Below, piece after piece: positions 30,523 to 41,220 of a stretch of DNA of 64,000 nt. Position numbers and translations under genes: made by a program. This DNA is from Rhodococcus oxybenzonivorans (GTDB taxonomy: Bacteria > Actinomycetota > Actinomycetes > Mycobacteriales > Mycobacteriaceae), in contig NZ_CP021354.1 of the NCBI RefSeq assembly GCF_003130705.1, positions 1,364,001 to 1,428,000 on the forward strand. Direction: 5' to 3'. The notes below the pieces were generated by a model. The model had not been told where the DNA came from and ran no database searches. It saw only the letters and a list, made by a program, of their open reading frames with translations. The first letter of the stretch is position 1. Every line of letters starts with the position of its first letter.

Positions 30523-31494
30523 ATGCGCGCGGAACGGATCGACAGCGGCGCCGCGACGGTGATCATCGGCCAGAAGGTCCGCGCCGGTTGCGAGCAGGCC
30601 TTCGAGACGTGGCAAGAGGACATGAATGCCGCCGCCTCGGATTACGCCGGGTTCATGGGCGCGGAGATCACCGCACCGACCGACGTGCAGCCCGACTGGG
30701 TGGTGGTCTACCGCTTCGATTCCATCGCTCACGTGCAGGCCTGGATCAACAGCGCCACCCGGCAGGAGCACCTCGACGTGGGGCAGCGGTACGTCGACGG
30801 TCCCGCCACCCAGCAGGTCCTCGGCGGGGACACCCGACCCCACGACCCGCTCGTCACCGTCGTCGTGTCACATCGCGTCGCGTCCGGCAACGTCACCGCC
30901 TTCCTCGACTGGCAGGAGCGACTGCGCCTGGAAGAGAGCAGGTTCGAGGGGTTCCGGGGCAGTGAACTCTTCCGTCCCGTCGAGGGCGTGCAGGACGAGT
31001 GGACCGCGCTGTACCGCTACGACACCGCGGCGCACCTCGACACCTGGCTCACCTCGAAGAAGCGGCAGGAGCTGCTGGCGGAGGGTGAAGAGTTCTCCGA
31101 CTTCGAGTTACGCACCGTCGACAACTCCTTCGGCAGTTGGTTCGCGTTCGACGAGAACGGCAAGGAGGCCCCGCCGCCGTCGGAGACCAAAACCTCCATC
31201 GCTGTCTGGGTCGGCCTGTATCCCACCGTCGTGCTGCTCACACTTGCGCTGTCGCCGTTGCGGATGCCGCTGTGGCTCGGAATGCTCGTCGGCAATCTGC
31301 TGTCCAGCTTCACCATGAGTTTCCTGACGATGCCCCACTACGTGAACCCGCTCCTGGGGCGGTGGCTGCGGCCCCCAGCGGGTGCGTCGAAGGTGAAGTC
31401 CAACGTCAGAGGGATCGCGCTCGTCGCAGCCGCCAATGTGTTCTGGGTGCTCGTCTTCTTTCTGGTGACCACCCAGTTCTGGACGCTGCCCTGA
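30523..31494 (+). CDS. Membrane protein with two N-terminal ABM-like domains
   Basis: A 323-residue protein. Two tandem antibiotic-biosynthesis-monooxygenase (dimeric alpha/beta barrel) units occupy about residues 10-105 and 108-205; each has a VxxxVxxGxxxxFxxWQExxR/N pattern followed by a WxxxYRFDS/YRYDT strand. Three transmembrane segments follow (about 222-242, 248-270 and 298-320), with TSIAVWVGLYPTVVLL at the first. This layout occurs in uncharacterised actinobacterial and proteobacterial proteins. It starts 10 bp after the Mo subunit gene and reads the same way, so it is probably part of that operon. Confidence 0.85.
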   Translation: MRAERIDSGAATVIIGQKVRAGCEQAFETWQEDMNAAASDYAGFMGAEITAPTDVQPDWVVVYRFDSIAHVQAWINSATRQEHLDVGQRYVDGPATQQVLGGDTRPHDPLVTVVVSHRVASGNVTAFLDWQERLRLEESRFEGFRGSELFRPVEGVQDEWTALYRYDTAAHLDTWLTSKKRQELLAEGEEFSDFELRTVDNSFGSWFAFDENGKEAPPPSETKTSIAVWVGLYPTVVLLTLALSPLRMPLWLGMLVGNLLSSFTMSFLTMPHYVNPLLGRWLRPPAGASKVKSNVRGIALVAAANVFWVLVFFLVTTQFWTLP

Positions 31495-31529
31495 CAGCAG
31501 CGCCCCCGACACCGTCAACGGAAGGATCG

Positions 31530-32171
31530 ATGATGACCGCGAAAACCGTGCGAGGTACGAGCCTGACCGCCCTTGCCATGGCATCGGCACTGCTCCTGGG
31601 AGGTTGTGGCTCGGACAGCGCCGACGACTCCGGTTCGCAGACCAGTGCCACGGCAGCCGTCAACACGACGGATTCGGCAACCACGACGGATTCGACAACC
31701 ACGACTGGCGCCGGCACCTCGCCCAGTGGGACGGCGGCCTCGACGGCGGTGGGCAAGCAACAGGCCGAACAGATCGCTCTGGCGACGGTGCCCGGAGGCA
31801 CGGTCGTCTCGTCCGAAGAGGTGAAGCGGGACGGTAAGACCGTCTGGCACGTGCATATTCGCGACGGCAGGGGCTGGGACTACGACGTGAACGTCGACGC
31901 TGCCAACGGCACAGTCGTATCCGAGGACCAGGACCGGGACGACGACGAGGCTGCGACCACCCCCTCCGTGCCGGCCGCGTCGCAGGCGGTTACCCAGCAG
32001 CAGGCCGAGCAGACTGCCCTGGCGACGGTGCCCGGGGGCACGGTGGTCTCCTCGGAGGAACAGCAGCGGGACGGTAAAACGGTGTGGCACGTGCATATTC
32101 GCGACGGCAGGGGCTGGGACTACGACGTGAACGTCGATGCCGCCACCGGCGTGGTGGTACCCGACAACTGA
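31530..32171 (+). CDS. Lipoprotein with a duplicated PepSY-like unit
   Basis: A 213-residue exported lipoprotein. Signal sequence with lipobox LLGGC near residue 26, then a Ser/Thr/Asp-rich linker, then two PepSY-like units of about 60 residues starting GKQQAEQIALATVPGG and TQQQAEQTALATVPGG. Each unit ends WHVHIRDGRGWDYDVNVDA. The copies are exactly 240 bp apart and nearly identical at the DNA level in their second halves. The linker between them is acidic (DQDRDDDEA). PepSY domains are often inhibitory or sensor modules outside the cell. It starts 35 bp after the ABM protein gene. Confidence 0.85.
   Translation: MMTAKTVRGTSLTALAMASALLLGGCGSDSADDSGSQTSATAAVNTTDSATTTDSTTTTGAGTSPSGTAASTAVGKQQAEQIALATVPGGTVVSSEEVKRDGKTVWHVHIRDGRGWDYDVNVDAANGTVVSEDQDRDDDEAATTPSVPAASQAVTQQQAEQTALATVPGGTVVSSEEQQRDGKTVWHVHIRDGRGWDYDVNVDAATGVVVPDN
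31762..32165 (+). repeat. Two direct copies of the PepSY-coding segment, 240-bp period
   Basis: Copy 1 is about 31762-31925, copy 2 about 32002-32165. From 31845 to 31897 the sequence matches 32085-32137 base for base over about 50 bp, including silent positions, which suggests recent duplication or gene conversion. Confidence 0.85.
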
Positions 32172-32179
32172 CGGACGAT

Positions 32180-35100
32180 CTACCGCCCACCGAGCGGCAC
32201 CGGTCCGCTCGGTGCAGGCAGCGGGGGGAGAACGCCCAGCGGGGACGGCACCAGGGTGCCGGCCTGCGGGTCGGCCCTGCCGAGTTCGAACTTGCGGATC
32301 TCGGCGCCGCCCGGTCCGGCACCACTGACGAGTAGATCTGCGCCCGTGGTGGTGCTCGTCGTGGCCACCTGCACGCCACTGCCCGGGAACGGCACGAAGG
32401 CGGCGATCTGCGTGAAGGTGACGGGCCCTGAATGATGGTTGGGGCTCTCGAGATACATCGCCGGTTCGCCGTCGAGTCGTGAACCGCTCGACCAGACGCG
32501 AACCGTGCCGTCGCCGCCGAGCTGGCCGGCGACGATGCTCTGAGCGCCGCCCTCGGCGCCCGCGACCCACCCGGTCGACAGGGAGACGCCACCGGTATAG
32601 CTCTCGTCGAAGGCCAGGAAGTCCGTGGTGGTCACGGGCCCGGCAGCGTGGCCGGCATGCTCGTCCGTCGAACCGCTCGCCTCGGCCGCAGCGGTCTGGG
32701 TGTACAGGTCGTAGCGAAATGTCTTCACGCGGGGTGCTTCACCCGGACCGGGCGCGGTAACGATGCTGTCCCGGCCCGAGACGGCGTCGACCATGCCGGT
32801 GGCAACCGTGACACCCGACGTCGAACCTGGGTACGGCGTGAAGCTCCCGAACAACCCGGGGGCCGTGCCCTTCTTGCCGGGAAGACCGAAAATCTTCACT
32901 TCCGACTCGATTCCGGGACCGGAGCCGACGATGATGTTGTCGGCCAGGGCGTTGCCGTCGATGTCCGCGCCTGCGACAGTGACACCACCGCGGAATTCCG
33001 CGTCGAAGGGCGCGAAACGGGTGAGCTCGGAGAGGAACCCGTCTGCTCCGTCGTAGGCCACCACCTCGGGTGCCACCCCCGCACCCGTGCCGGCCACGAG
33101 GTCGAGCACCATGTCGCCGTCGACGTCGGCCATGGCGACGGTCGGCGTTCCCTCGAACGAGGGAAAGGGCGTGGCGGTCGAGACGAGCCTGTCACCGTTG
33201 CCGTCGTAGACCTGCACGGTCGCCGCCCCTCCCGGTGATCCAGGTACCGCGACCGCGTACGTCGACACCTCGGGGATCACGTTGACGGTGGCCATCAGCC
33301 CGTTGTCCTCGTGGTTGAGTCGATGGCAGTGGATGACGAAGGTGCCGATGTACTCGGTGAACTTCGTGCGCAGCGTCACCGAGGCCGGTACGAGCGGGTT
33401 CTCGTTCGCGTCGGTCACCGGCGCCGGCACGTTGACGTTGTCCTCACCCCACATCTGCACCCCTGTCCTCGTGCCGGCGACCGGGTCCACGATCTCGGTA
33501 ACCTGAAAGTCGTTGACGTGGATGTGCATCGGGTGTTCGTCATTGTTGAGATTGGTGATCAGCCACTCCTCGACGGAGTTCAGCCGCGGCTGGATCAAGG
33601 GAATATTGGGGAAGGTGTTGTCGTCGAACTCGTAGGTGAATGCCTTGGGGTCGCTGTTGCTGGCTTTCTCGTTGCCGAAACCGCCCGAGACGGTGAGGGT
33701 GCGTTTGACGTCGGGCGTCATCGCCGACGTGTCGACGAAAGACGTGTAGGCGTCGAGTTTCTGCCCGGGTTCGAACGGTGTGGTCCGTCCCTGCCCGTCG
33801 TCCGGGGTAGCGTGGACGAGTTTCTGCGTGGGAAAGGTGAAGAAGCCGTCGGCGTAGCTGATGACCGACGGGTCGACGGTGACGGTGCCCAGAACAGCGG
33901 GCGGGTTCTCGGTGCCGTCGTTCGTGTACAGCACACCGGGATTGCTGACCGGCTGCGCGTTGTCCAAGGGCGGCATGTCCAGCACCAGGTCGCCGGTCTG
34001 CGGCATCGTTACCGCAATCGCGTACCGCGACGCCGGCGGGATGACGAGCCGGGTCCCGTCACCGCCGACGGGCCTCTCGACCTGGGGGAAGGGATTTCCG
34101 TCCTGGCCGACTACCGCGAATTTCGGGTGGTTGCCCGTCGCCGTCTCGGTGAGGCGCAGCGGCATGTAGGCGAAGTCGCTGATGTTCGCGAGCACCCAGA
34201 TTTCGGTCTGTCCCGGCTTCAGCTTCAGTTCCGGCTGGAACTGGCCGTTCACCGTGTACTGCACATCGCGCTGATTGTCCGGCAGGGACGGATCCGCGGG
34301 GATGTTTGTCGTGTCGCTGCTGAAACTCTGCAGGTTGCCGGGCACGAACTGGTTCTGTCCCCGGTGGTTGGCGGGCGACAGCGGTCCGCTGTACCAGTTG
34401 GTGAAGTACTGGGCGCCCTCCGACGTTTCCGAGAAGTTCACCGGGGCCAGGCTCGGCGAGTACGTGCCGTCGGCGAGCTGGTCGCCTTCGGGGGGCGTCA
34501 GCGTGCTCACGTACTGCGGCCAGTTCGGGTCGTTCAGCTGATGCCCGCCGCCCTTGCGGTCGAACACGAAGTTGTACTGCAACGCCATGTCCCGGATCGG
34601 GATGTCGTGCTCGGTCACCAGCGGCAGGTTGCCGTCGGGACGCCCGATCTCGAGGAGTCCCGCGAGTCCGAGATACGTCTGCTGCGCCGTGACCGTGTGG
34701 CGGTGGCTGTGATACCAGTACAGGCCGTTCGGCATGTCCTTCGGCACCGCGTAGTCGTAGACGTTGCCTTTGCCCGCCGGGATGTCGAGTAGGACGTTGT
34801 CGGCGTTGCCGTCCGGACTGACATGCAGTCCGTGGGTGTGGAGATTGAGCGGTGACGACGTCAGAGGCGGCGGGTAGATCGGTACGTCCCCACCTGCGGG
34901 TGTGAAGGCGGGATCGTAGAAATCCTCGATCGTCAGGTTCTGCAGGTCGTTGTCGTAATGGATGATCAGACGCTCACCCGGATCGACCCGCAGCGTCGGG
35001 GCCGGGTAGACGCCGTCGGCCTCCGTCGAACCGTCGGAGGCCGTGCCTCGGAGAACCTCGTACCCGAAGAGCAGAAAATTCGATACCGGCGCCGAGGCGG

Positions 35101-35326
35101 TGTCGAGGTCGACGGTGCCCTGATGGGCCGAGAGCCGCACTTCGAGGACCCCGCCGTCGCTCGTCAGCTTCACCGGCTCCTGGTACGCGACGGGTGTGCC
35201 GTCCGGCCCGGAATTGCCACCACCCGCGGTGGTCGTGTCGGATGCGCAGCCGGCGAACATCAGAGTGAGCGACATGACCATCGTGACAGCGACCAGGACG
35301 ACCGGCCTTCTGCGACGGACGACCAT
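32180..35326 (-). CDS. Multicopper oxidase lipoprotein with C-terminal FG-GAP-like region
   Basis: A 1048-residue lipoprotein (lipobox MFAGC, about residue 27). Residues 40-690 are a multicopper oxidase with all four copper-ligand motifs: HTHG (about 163), WYHSH (about 206), HPMHIH (about 596) and HCHRLNHEDNGLM (about 663, type 1 Cys, His and axial Met). Residues 690-1040 hold FG-GAP/VCBS-like repeats (ADVDGDMVLDLVAGTG, ADIDGNALADNIIVGSG), a beta-propeller type usually made for binding. It is about twice the size of a plain bacterial laccase. The ATG at 35326 gives a proper lipoprotein signal. Its final codons contain the terminator of the opposing operon. Confidence 0.88.
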   Translation of the reverse strand: MVVRRRRPVVLVAVTMVMSLTLMFAGCASDTTTAGGGNSGPDGTPVAYQEPVKLTSDGGVLEVRLSAHQGTVDLDTASAPVSNFLLFGYEVLRGTASDGSTEADGVYPAPTLRVDPGERLIIHYDNDLQNLTIEDFYDPAFTPAGGDVPIYPPPLTSSPLNLHTHGLHVSPDGNADNVLLDIPAGKGNVYDYAVPKDMPNGLYWYHSHRHTVTAQQTYLGLAGLLEIGRPDGNLPLVTEHDIPIRDMALQYNFVFDRKGGGHQLNDPNWPQYVSTLTPPEGDQLADGTYSPSLAPVNFSETSEGAQYFTNWYSGPLSPANHRGQNQFVPGNLQSFSSDTTNIPADPSLPDNQRDVQYTVNGQFQPELKLKPGQTEIWVLANISDFAYMPLRLTETATGNHPKFAVVGQDGNPFPQVERPVGGDGTRLVIPPASRYAIAVTMPQTGDLVLDMPPLDNAQPVSNPGVLYTNDGTENPPAVLGTVTVDPSVISYADGFFTFPTQKLVHATPDDGQGRTTPFEPGQKLDAYTSFVDTSAMTPDVKRTLTVSGGFGNEKASNSDPKAFTYEFDDNTFPNIPLIQPRLNSVEEWLITNLNNDEHPMHIHVNDFQVTEIVDPVAGTRTGVQMWGEDNVNVPAPVTDANENPLVPASVTLRTKFTEYIGTFVIHCHRLNHEDNGLMATVNVIPEVSTYAVAVPGSPGGAATVQVYDGNGDRLVSTATPFPSFEGTPTVAMADVDGDMVLDLVAGTGAGVAPEVVAYDGADGFLSELTRFAPFDAEFRGGVTVAGADIDGNALADNIIVGSGPGIESEVKIFGLPGKKGTAPGLFGSFTPYPGSTSGVTVATGMVDAVSGRDSIVTAPGPGEAPRVKTFRYDLYTQTAAAEASGSTDEHAGHAAGPVTTTDFLAFDESYTGGVSLSTGWVAGAEGGAQSIVAGQLGGDGTVRVWSSGSRLDGEPAMYLESPNHHSGPVTFTQIAAFVPFPGSGVQVATTSTTTGADLLVSGAGPGGAEIRKFELGRADPQAGTLVPSPLGVLPPLPAPSGPVPLGGR
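32188..32214. terminator. Terminator of the Mo-hydroxylase operon, inside the MCO 3' end
   Basis: CACCGAGCGG and CCGCTCGGTG form a perfect 10-bp stem around CACCGGT, 16 bases after the lipoprotein stop codon. The same bases code for the last residues of the convergent multicopper oxidase. Confidence 0.75.
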
Positions 35327-35695
35327 GACGTTCCCCGTTCCACGACCGCACGTGAGCAGCGCCGATCGACATATCGAACGGTACACGGCACGCACGGCCG
35401 CAATCAGGGGATTCGCGCCTTCACCCACTCGCGGCCCAGCGCGGGGCGGTCGTCGAGCGCCCGACGTTCAAGGTAGAGATTCGGCGGGCCCTCGGAGACT
35501 TGCCCAGTTGCTCGACGCGACTGCCCACTGGAGTGTTCGAGCGGTCGACGAAACCAGCCGTGGACAAGTGGAGTTCGAGTACCGGCGCTTGTATATGGTC
35601 GTGGTGGTGTCGCACGTAGCCTGTTACCCGACGCGATACCGTAGCCGCACGCATAGCTCTTCGTAAGCGGACCGAACTAACGCGGGAGATCAACC
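35327..35695. other. Non-coding region between MCO and icd, divergent promoters
   Basis: 369 bp with no credible gene. It must hold promoters for both genes. CGGGAGATCAACC before 35696 supplies the icd ribosome-binding site. No strong inverted repeat or -35/-10 pair was identified. Confidence 0.5.
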
Positions 35696-37936
<2,241 letters not shown>

Positions 37937-38387
37937 GCCCGATCGTCGCGGCGGATCCGGACGGCGTGGTCGCGACGACCTCGCTGCCACCGGGGTGCGG
38001 GGTAGCCCGCCGCGACGGTGGTTATGCTCAATCCCCGCAACCCAGCGCGAGAGCGTGGCCGGCGCGCAGGCGCGGTTGCCGGCCTCGGTGTACGTGTCGA
38101 GGCGTCAATCAGGTACTCCGCCAACACCATCGGATGCCGGCAAGGTTCGCAATTTCGGGCGATAGCTGCAGAACTGTAGTCATCGCAGCCCGGTACTCAC
38201 AAACCATGAGTGACACGGTGCGGTACCGGGGAGAAGGGTCCGCGAGTCGTTCGTTTGTAGGTTCCGCGAACCTATGTCACTTCTTAATCTCGAGTCACTC
38301 GGGACAACGCTGGATGCGTCCACATAAAGGGGTTGTTCCGATCAGTCCCGACAAGGGTGCATGGAACTGCACTGCCGTCGGCGCAGA
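37937..38387. other. Non-coding region with inverted repeats behind icd
   Basis: 451 bp without a credible gene between convergent icd and the GAF-ANTAR gene. CCCGGTAC at 38189 pairs with GTACCGGG at 38223 and encloses ACTCA/TGAGT. A perfect 17-bp palindrome TAGGTTC-CGC-GAACCTA lies at 38258-38274. These could be terminator stems, operator sites or part of an unrecognised RNA. Confidence 0.5.
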
Positions 38388-39098
38388 TCAGTTGCCGCCG
38401 GGCTCCTCGGGGCGGAACCTGAGTCGGGCGGTGATGATGTCCTGGGCGATCACCGTGATCCTGCGGTGTTGCGCGAACGCCATCGCTCGTAGCCGGGCGA
38501 GGGCATCGGTAGGAGAGACCCGAAGCTGGACGGCCGCCATTCCGGCGGCCACGTGCACCTTGCCGCGCGGAGACAGGGTGGGGTCGATCACCGTCGGGTG
38601 GCGCGAGGGATCGAGTTCCTCGACCACGATCGGGCCGAGGGCAGCGGCGTAGTTGGCCGCGGCCCGATAGTGCTGGGCATCGAGCCGGCCGGGCTGGGTG
38701 TGGTAGAGCTCGAGGACACCGATGCGGGCGCCGTTGAACATACGGAGAGGGAAGGCGAAGACGGCGCGAACGCCGAGGTCGAGTATCTCGGGGGCGAACA
38801 TCGGCCACCGTGTCGTTGTGGCGGGGTCCGTGAGATCAGGGTGTAGTTCGCGCACCGATGAGCGATACGCGGCGAGGCCGGGGCCCTCGCCAAGGGTGAA
38901 TTCGAGTTCGTCGATCCGTTCGGCGGTGATGTCGGTTGCGTACACCAGGTCCCGACTGGTGTCGCTGGCGAACACCGCGACGGCCGCGCCGTCGACACCG
39001 ACGACGTCCGAGCATTGCCCGCACAGGGTACGAGTCCGGGTGAGCACGGACACCGTGTGATCGTCGTCGGGACGAGTTGGGTTTTGTTCGGCGCTCAT
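38388..39098 (-). CDS. GAF-ANTAR domain RNA-binding regulator
   Basis: A 236-residue protein. Residues 15-160 form a GAF-like sensor domain (GVDGAAVAVFAS, YATDITAERIDELEFTLGEGPG, and VFAFPLRMFNGARIGVLELY). Residues 175-230 form a C-terminal ANTAR domain, including AAGMAAVQLRVSPTDALARLR. ANTAR domains bind RNA hairpins and relieve transcription termination. ATG 39098 is preferred, with GGGGGA just before it; an upstream extension has little similarity. It is divergent from a second ANTAR protein 319 bp away. A truncated paralogue lies at 43.6-43.9 kb. Confidence 0.85.
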   Translation of the reverse strand: MSAEQNPTRPDDDHTVSVLTRTRTLCGQCSDVVGVDGAAVAVFASDTSRDLVYATDITAERIDELEFTLGEGPGLAAYRSSVRELHPDLTDPATTTRWPMFAPEILDLGVRAVFAFPLRMFNGARIGVLELYHTQPGRLDAQHYRAAANYAAALGPIVVEELDPSRHPTVIDPTLSPRGKVHVAAGMAAVQLRVSPTDALARLRAMAFAQHRRITVIAQDIITARLRFRPEEPGGN

Positions 39099-39417
39099 TT
39101 CCCCCACTTGCCCAAACTGGGCGACTGCAAACATCCCGCCGCTCACGCCACGAACCTCCGACGCGAGACTCCGGTCGCGTTCACGGTCCGTGCCCGATGC
39201 CAGGACCCCTGAGGTTCCATTCTTCAAGAGGATCGGTTGCGGGGGTCATCACGAACCCACGCGCCGCGCTTCGTGCCCAGTCCGCCGAGCGAGGAAGAAA
39301 ACCTGCACTTCGTGCAACGGTGGACGTAATTTCCGCGCACGCCGCTGTGTTCGGCATACTGTGGCGGTGGCATTCCGAGGTGAGGGTGGTTTGAACGCGG
39401 AGGGCAGTGGGGTAGCT
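39099..39417. other. Divergent promoter region of the two ANTAR genes
   Basis: 319 bp without a gene. TTCCGC at about 39333 and CATACT near 39355 (18-bp spacing) could serve the PAS-ANTAR gene. A small GCAC-TTC-GTGC hairpin is near 39308. The first 50 bp next to the GAF-ANTAR start are also found beside the pseudogene at 43.9 kb. Confidence 0.4.
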
Positions 39418-40086
39418 GTGGACAGTGACGAGCTCCTTGTCTCGAATGCACCCCCACAGGGCGGGAGTTTCCGGTTTTACCTCGACGGCGAACGCTGGGA
39501 ATGGTCCGACCCCGTCGCCCGGATGCACGGCTACCAGCCGGGCGAGATCACTCCCACCACCGAACTCCTGCTTTCCCACAAACATCCAGACGACAAAGCG
39601 CAGATCGCTGCGCTCTTCGACAAGATGATCCACGCCGGTGAGCCGTTCAGCAGCAAGCACCGCATCATCGACACCGACCGCCGAATCCACCACGTTATCG
39701 TGGTCGGCGATCGCCTGCTCGACGAGAACGACAAGGTCATCGGCACGTATGGGTATTACATCGACGTCACCGAATCGTTGGAGACCGACCCCCGCGAATT
39801 CAACGAGGCGCTCACCGAGGCAGTCGCCGAATTCGGGAAATCGCGGGCGGTGATCGAGCAGGCCAAGGGTGCACTCATGCTCGTGTACGGCATCTCTTCC
39901 GAACGCGCGTTCGGCATTCTTACCTGGCGCTCACAGCAGACCAACACCAAACTCCGCACCCTTGCCGAACGCTTTGTCGCCGCTCTCACCGAGACGGCTT
40001 TCCCCGAGTCATTTCGCGCCCGGTTCGACCACCTACTCCTGACTGCACACCAGCATCCCGATACCCAGCCGGGGGAACGGGGTTGA
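39418..40086 (+). CDS. PAS-ANTAR domain regulator
   Basis: A 222-residue protein with an N-terminal PAS domain (PAS-3-like: FYLDGERWEWSDPVARMHGY, then HPDDKAQIAALFDKM, and VIGTYGYYIDVTES) and a C-terminal ANTAR domain (AVIEQAKGALMLVYGISSERAFGILTWRSQ, about residues 142-190). It would sense a signal through PAS and act on nascent RNA through ANTAR. The start is not certain: GTG 39418 gives a compact protein, while TTG 39391 has the better placed GAGGTGAGG. It faces a TetR gene. Confidence 0.83.
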   Translation: MDSDELLVSNAPPQGGSFRFYLDGERWEWSDPVARMHGYQPGEITPTTELLLSHKHPDDKAQIAALFDKMIHAGEPFSSKHRIIDTDRRIHHVIVVGDRLLDENDKVIGTYGYYIDVTESLETDPREFNEALTEAVAEFGKSRAVIEQAKGALMLVYGISSERAFGILTWRSQQTNTKLRTLAERFVAALTETAFPESFRARFDHLLLTAHQHPDTQPGERG

Positions 40087-40242
40087 CCGGCACCCCGACG
40101 TGACGAGCCGAAGGCATCGGCGAAGTTCTCCCGCCCGCATGGTGAGGTCGCAGTGTTCATCTCGTACGAAGACCGCGCGGCATGCGGTCACCGACCGGCG
40201 CAGGAGCCAACGGGCGAGCGCCGAAGCCCTGCGTCGTTGCGA

Positions 40243-40984
40243 TCATTCACCGGTGGCGGCGGCCGTGTCGCGGAAGTGGGATTCGAGGCCGTCGATGATG
40301 ATGTCGAGTCCTGTGTCGAGACGGTGTGCACCGTCGTAGTCGGCGAGATCGGAAGCGAGGGACCGTAACCGGGGGGAACTTGCTGCGCGGCAGGCGATGC
40401 AGTCCGAGGCGGAGGACATCCTCCGACTCTTCGGGATCCTCGACCAGTTCCTGGAGTTCGTCGAGAATGTGCCCTTGCAGGAATCCGAAGAAGAGTCGGT
40501 AGGAGTGCAACGCATTCGGCGGGGAGAAGCCGGCCCGGACGAGGAGTTCGAGGAAGTCCTCGAGTGGGCGCAGTGTGCCCGGGGGCCGTAATCCTAGAGG
40601 TGTCGCGAGGGGGCGCGTCACCAGCAGCGGAACGACATGGGGGTGCTCGAGTGCGAGGTCTCGGTAGCGGTGGGCAAATAGTCGCAGTTCCTGTGTCCAG
40701 TCCTGCGCGCCGGGATCGAGGACGAGCTCGCGGAGCACCAGCTCGACGACACCGTCGAGGAGAGCCGCCTTGTTCTGTGCGTAGCGGTACAGGCTCATCG
40801 CGTCCCGGTCGAGAGCCTGCGCCAATCGACGCATCGAGAGGGCATCGACGCCCTCGTGGTCGACGATCTCGAGGGCGGCGGCCAGCACCTGCTCGGTGCT
40901 CAGCCGGGTCAGACGGGTCCGAACCCGGGAACGGCCCCGGGGAGTGGTCGACCCGGACTCGGCCGGGTCCGTGCGCGCAACCAT
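40243..40984 (-). pseudogene. TetR-family regulator, frameshifted in a C run
   Basis: The first frame codes for a normal TetR N-terminus (HTH with VDALSMRRLAQALDRDAMSLYRYAQNK) and most of the ligand domain up to RLGLHRLPRSKFP. It then runs into an unrelated Arg/His-rich tail. The family C-terminus continues in another frame (PRLRSLASDLADYDGAHRLDTGLDII) to a stop at 40243. The two meet at a run of six G (plus strand 40371-40376); five would restore the frame. The paralogue at 47308 is intact across the same point. This may be a real mutation or a homopolymer error. It is divergent from the small membrane protein at 41221. Confidence 0.82.
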
Positions 40985-41067
40985 CGCTGCCTCCTTGATC
41001 TGAGACGAGCAGAAGAACGCGTCCCCGACGGATCACGTCTTATCCAGCCCTTCCTTACACCGTACGC

Positions 41068-41095
41068 TTGCACTGTAGTTACTTGTGCGTATACT
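41068..41095 (+). promoter_or_regulatory. Putative promoter of the 41221 gene
   Basis: TTGCAC (41068) and TATACT (41090) with a 16-bp spacer. The ACTTGTG heptamer occurs twice, 12 bp apart, across the -10 box and could be a regulator site for the TetR protein encoded on the other strand. Confidence 0.5.
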
Positions 41096-41220
41096 TGTGG
41101 GGTATGGGTTCGCTCCAGCAGAGGGTCGCGCTCACCACCACGTCCACCTCAGTCGAGGAGACGTTCGCGGTGACCCGGATCTGCACTGCAATGCCGGGCA
41201 CCCCATTGAAGGAGTCATTC

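Noticed and set aside
32180..35428. Upstream start of the multicopper oxidase at 35428
   Set aside because: It would bury the lipoprotein signal 34 residues inside the protein; ATG 35326 gives a normal signal sequence.
38258..38274. Palindrome resembling a tRNA T-arm (GGTTC...GAACC)
   Set aside because: No acceptor stem, anticodon arm or D-arm can be formed around it.
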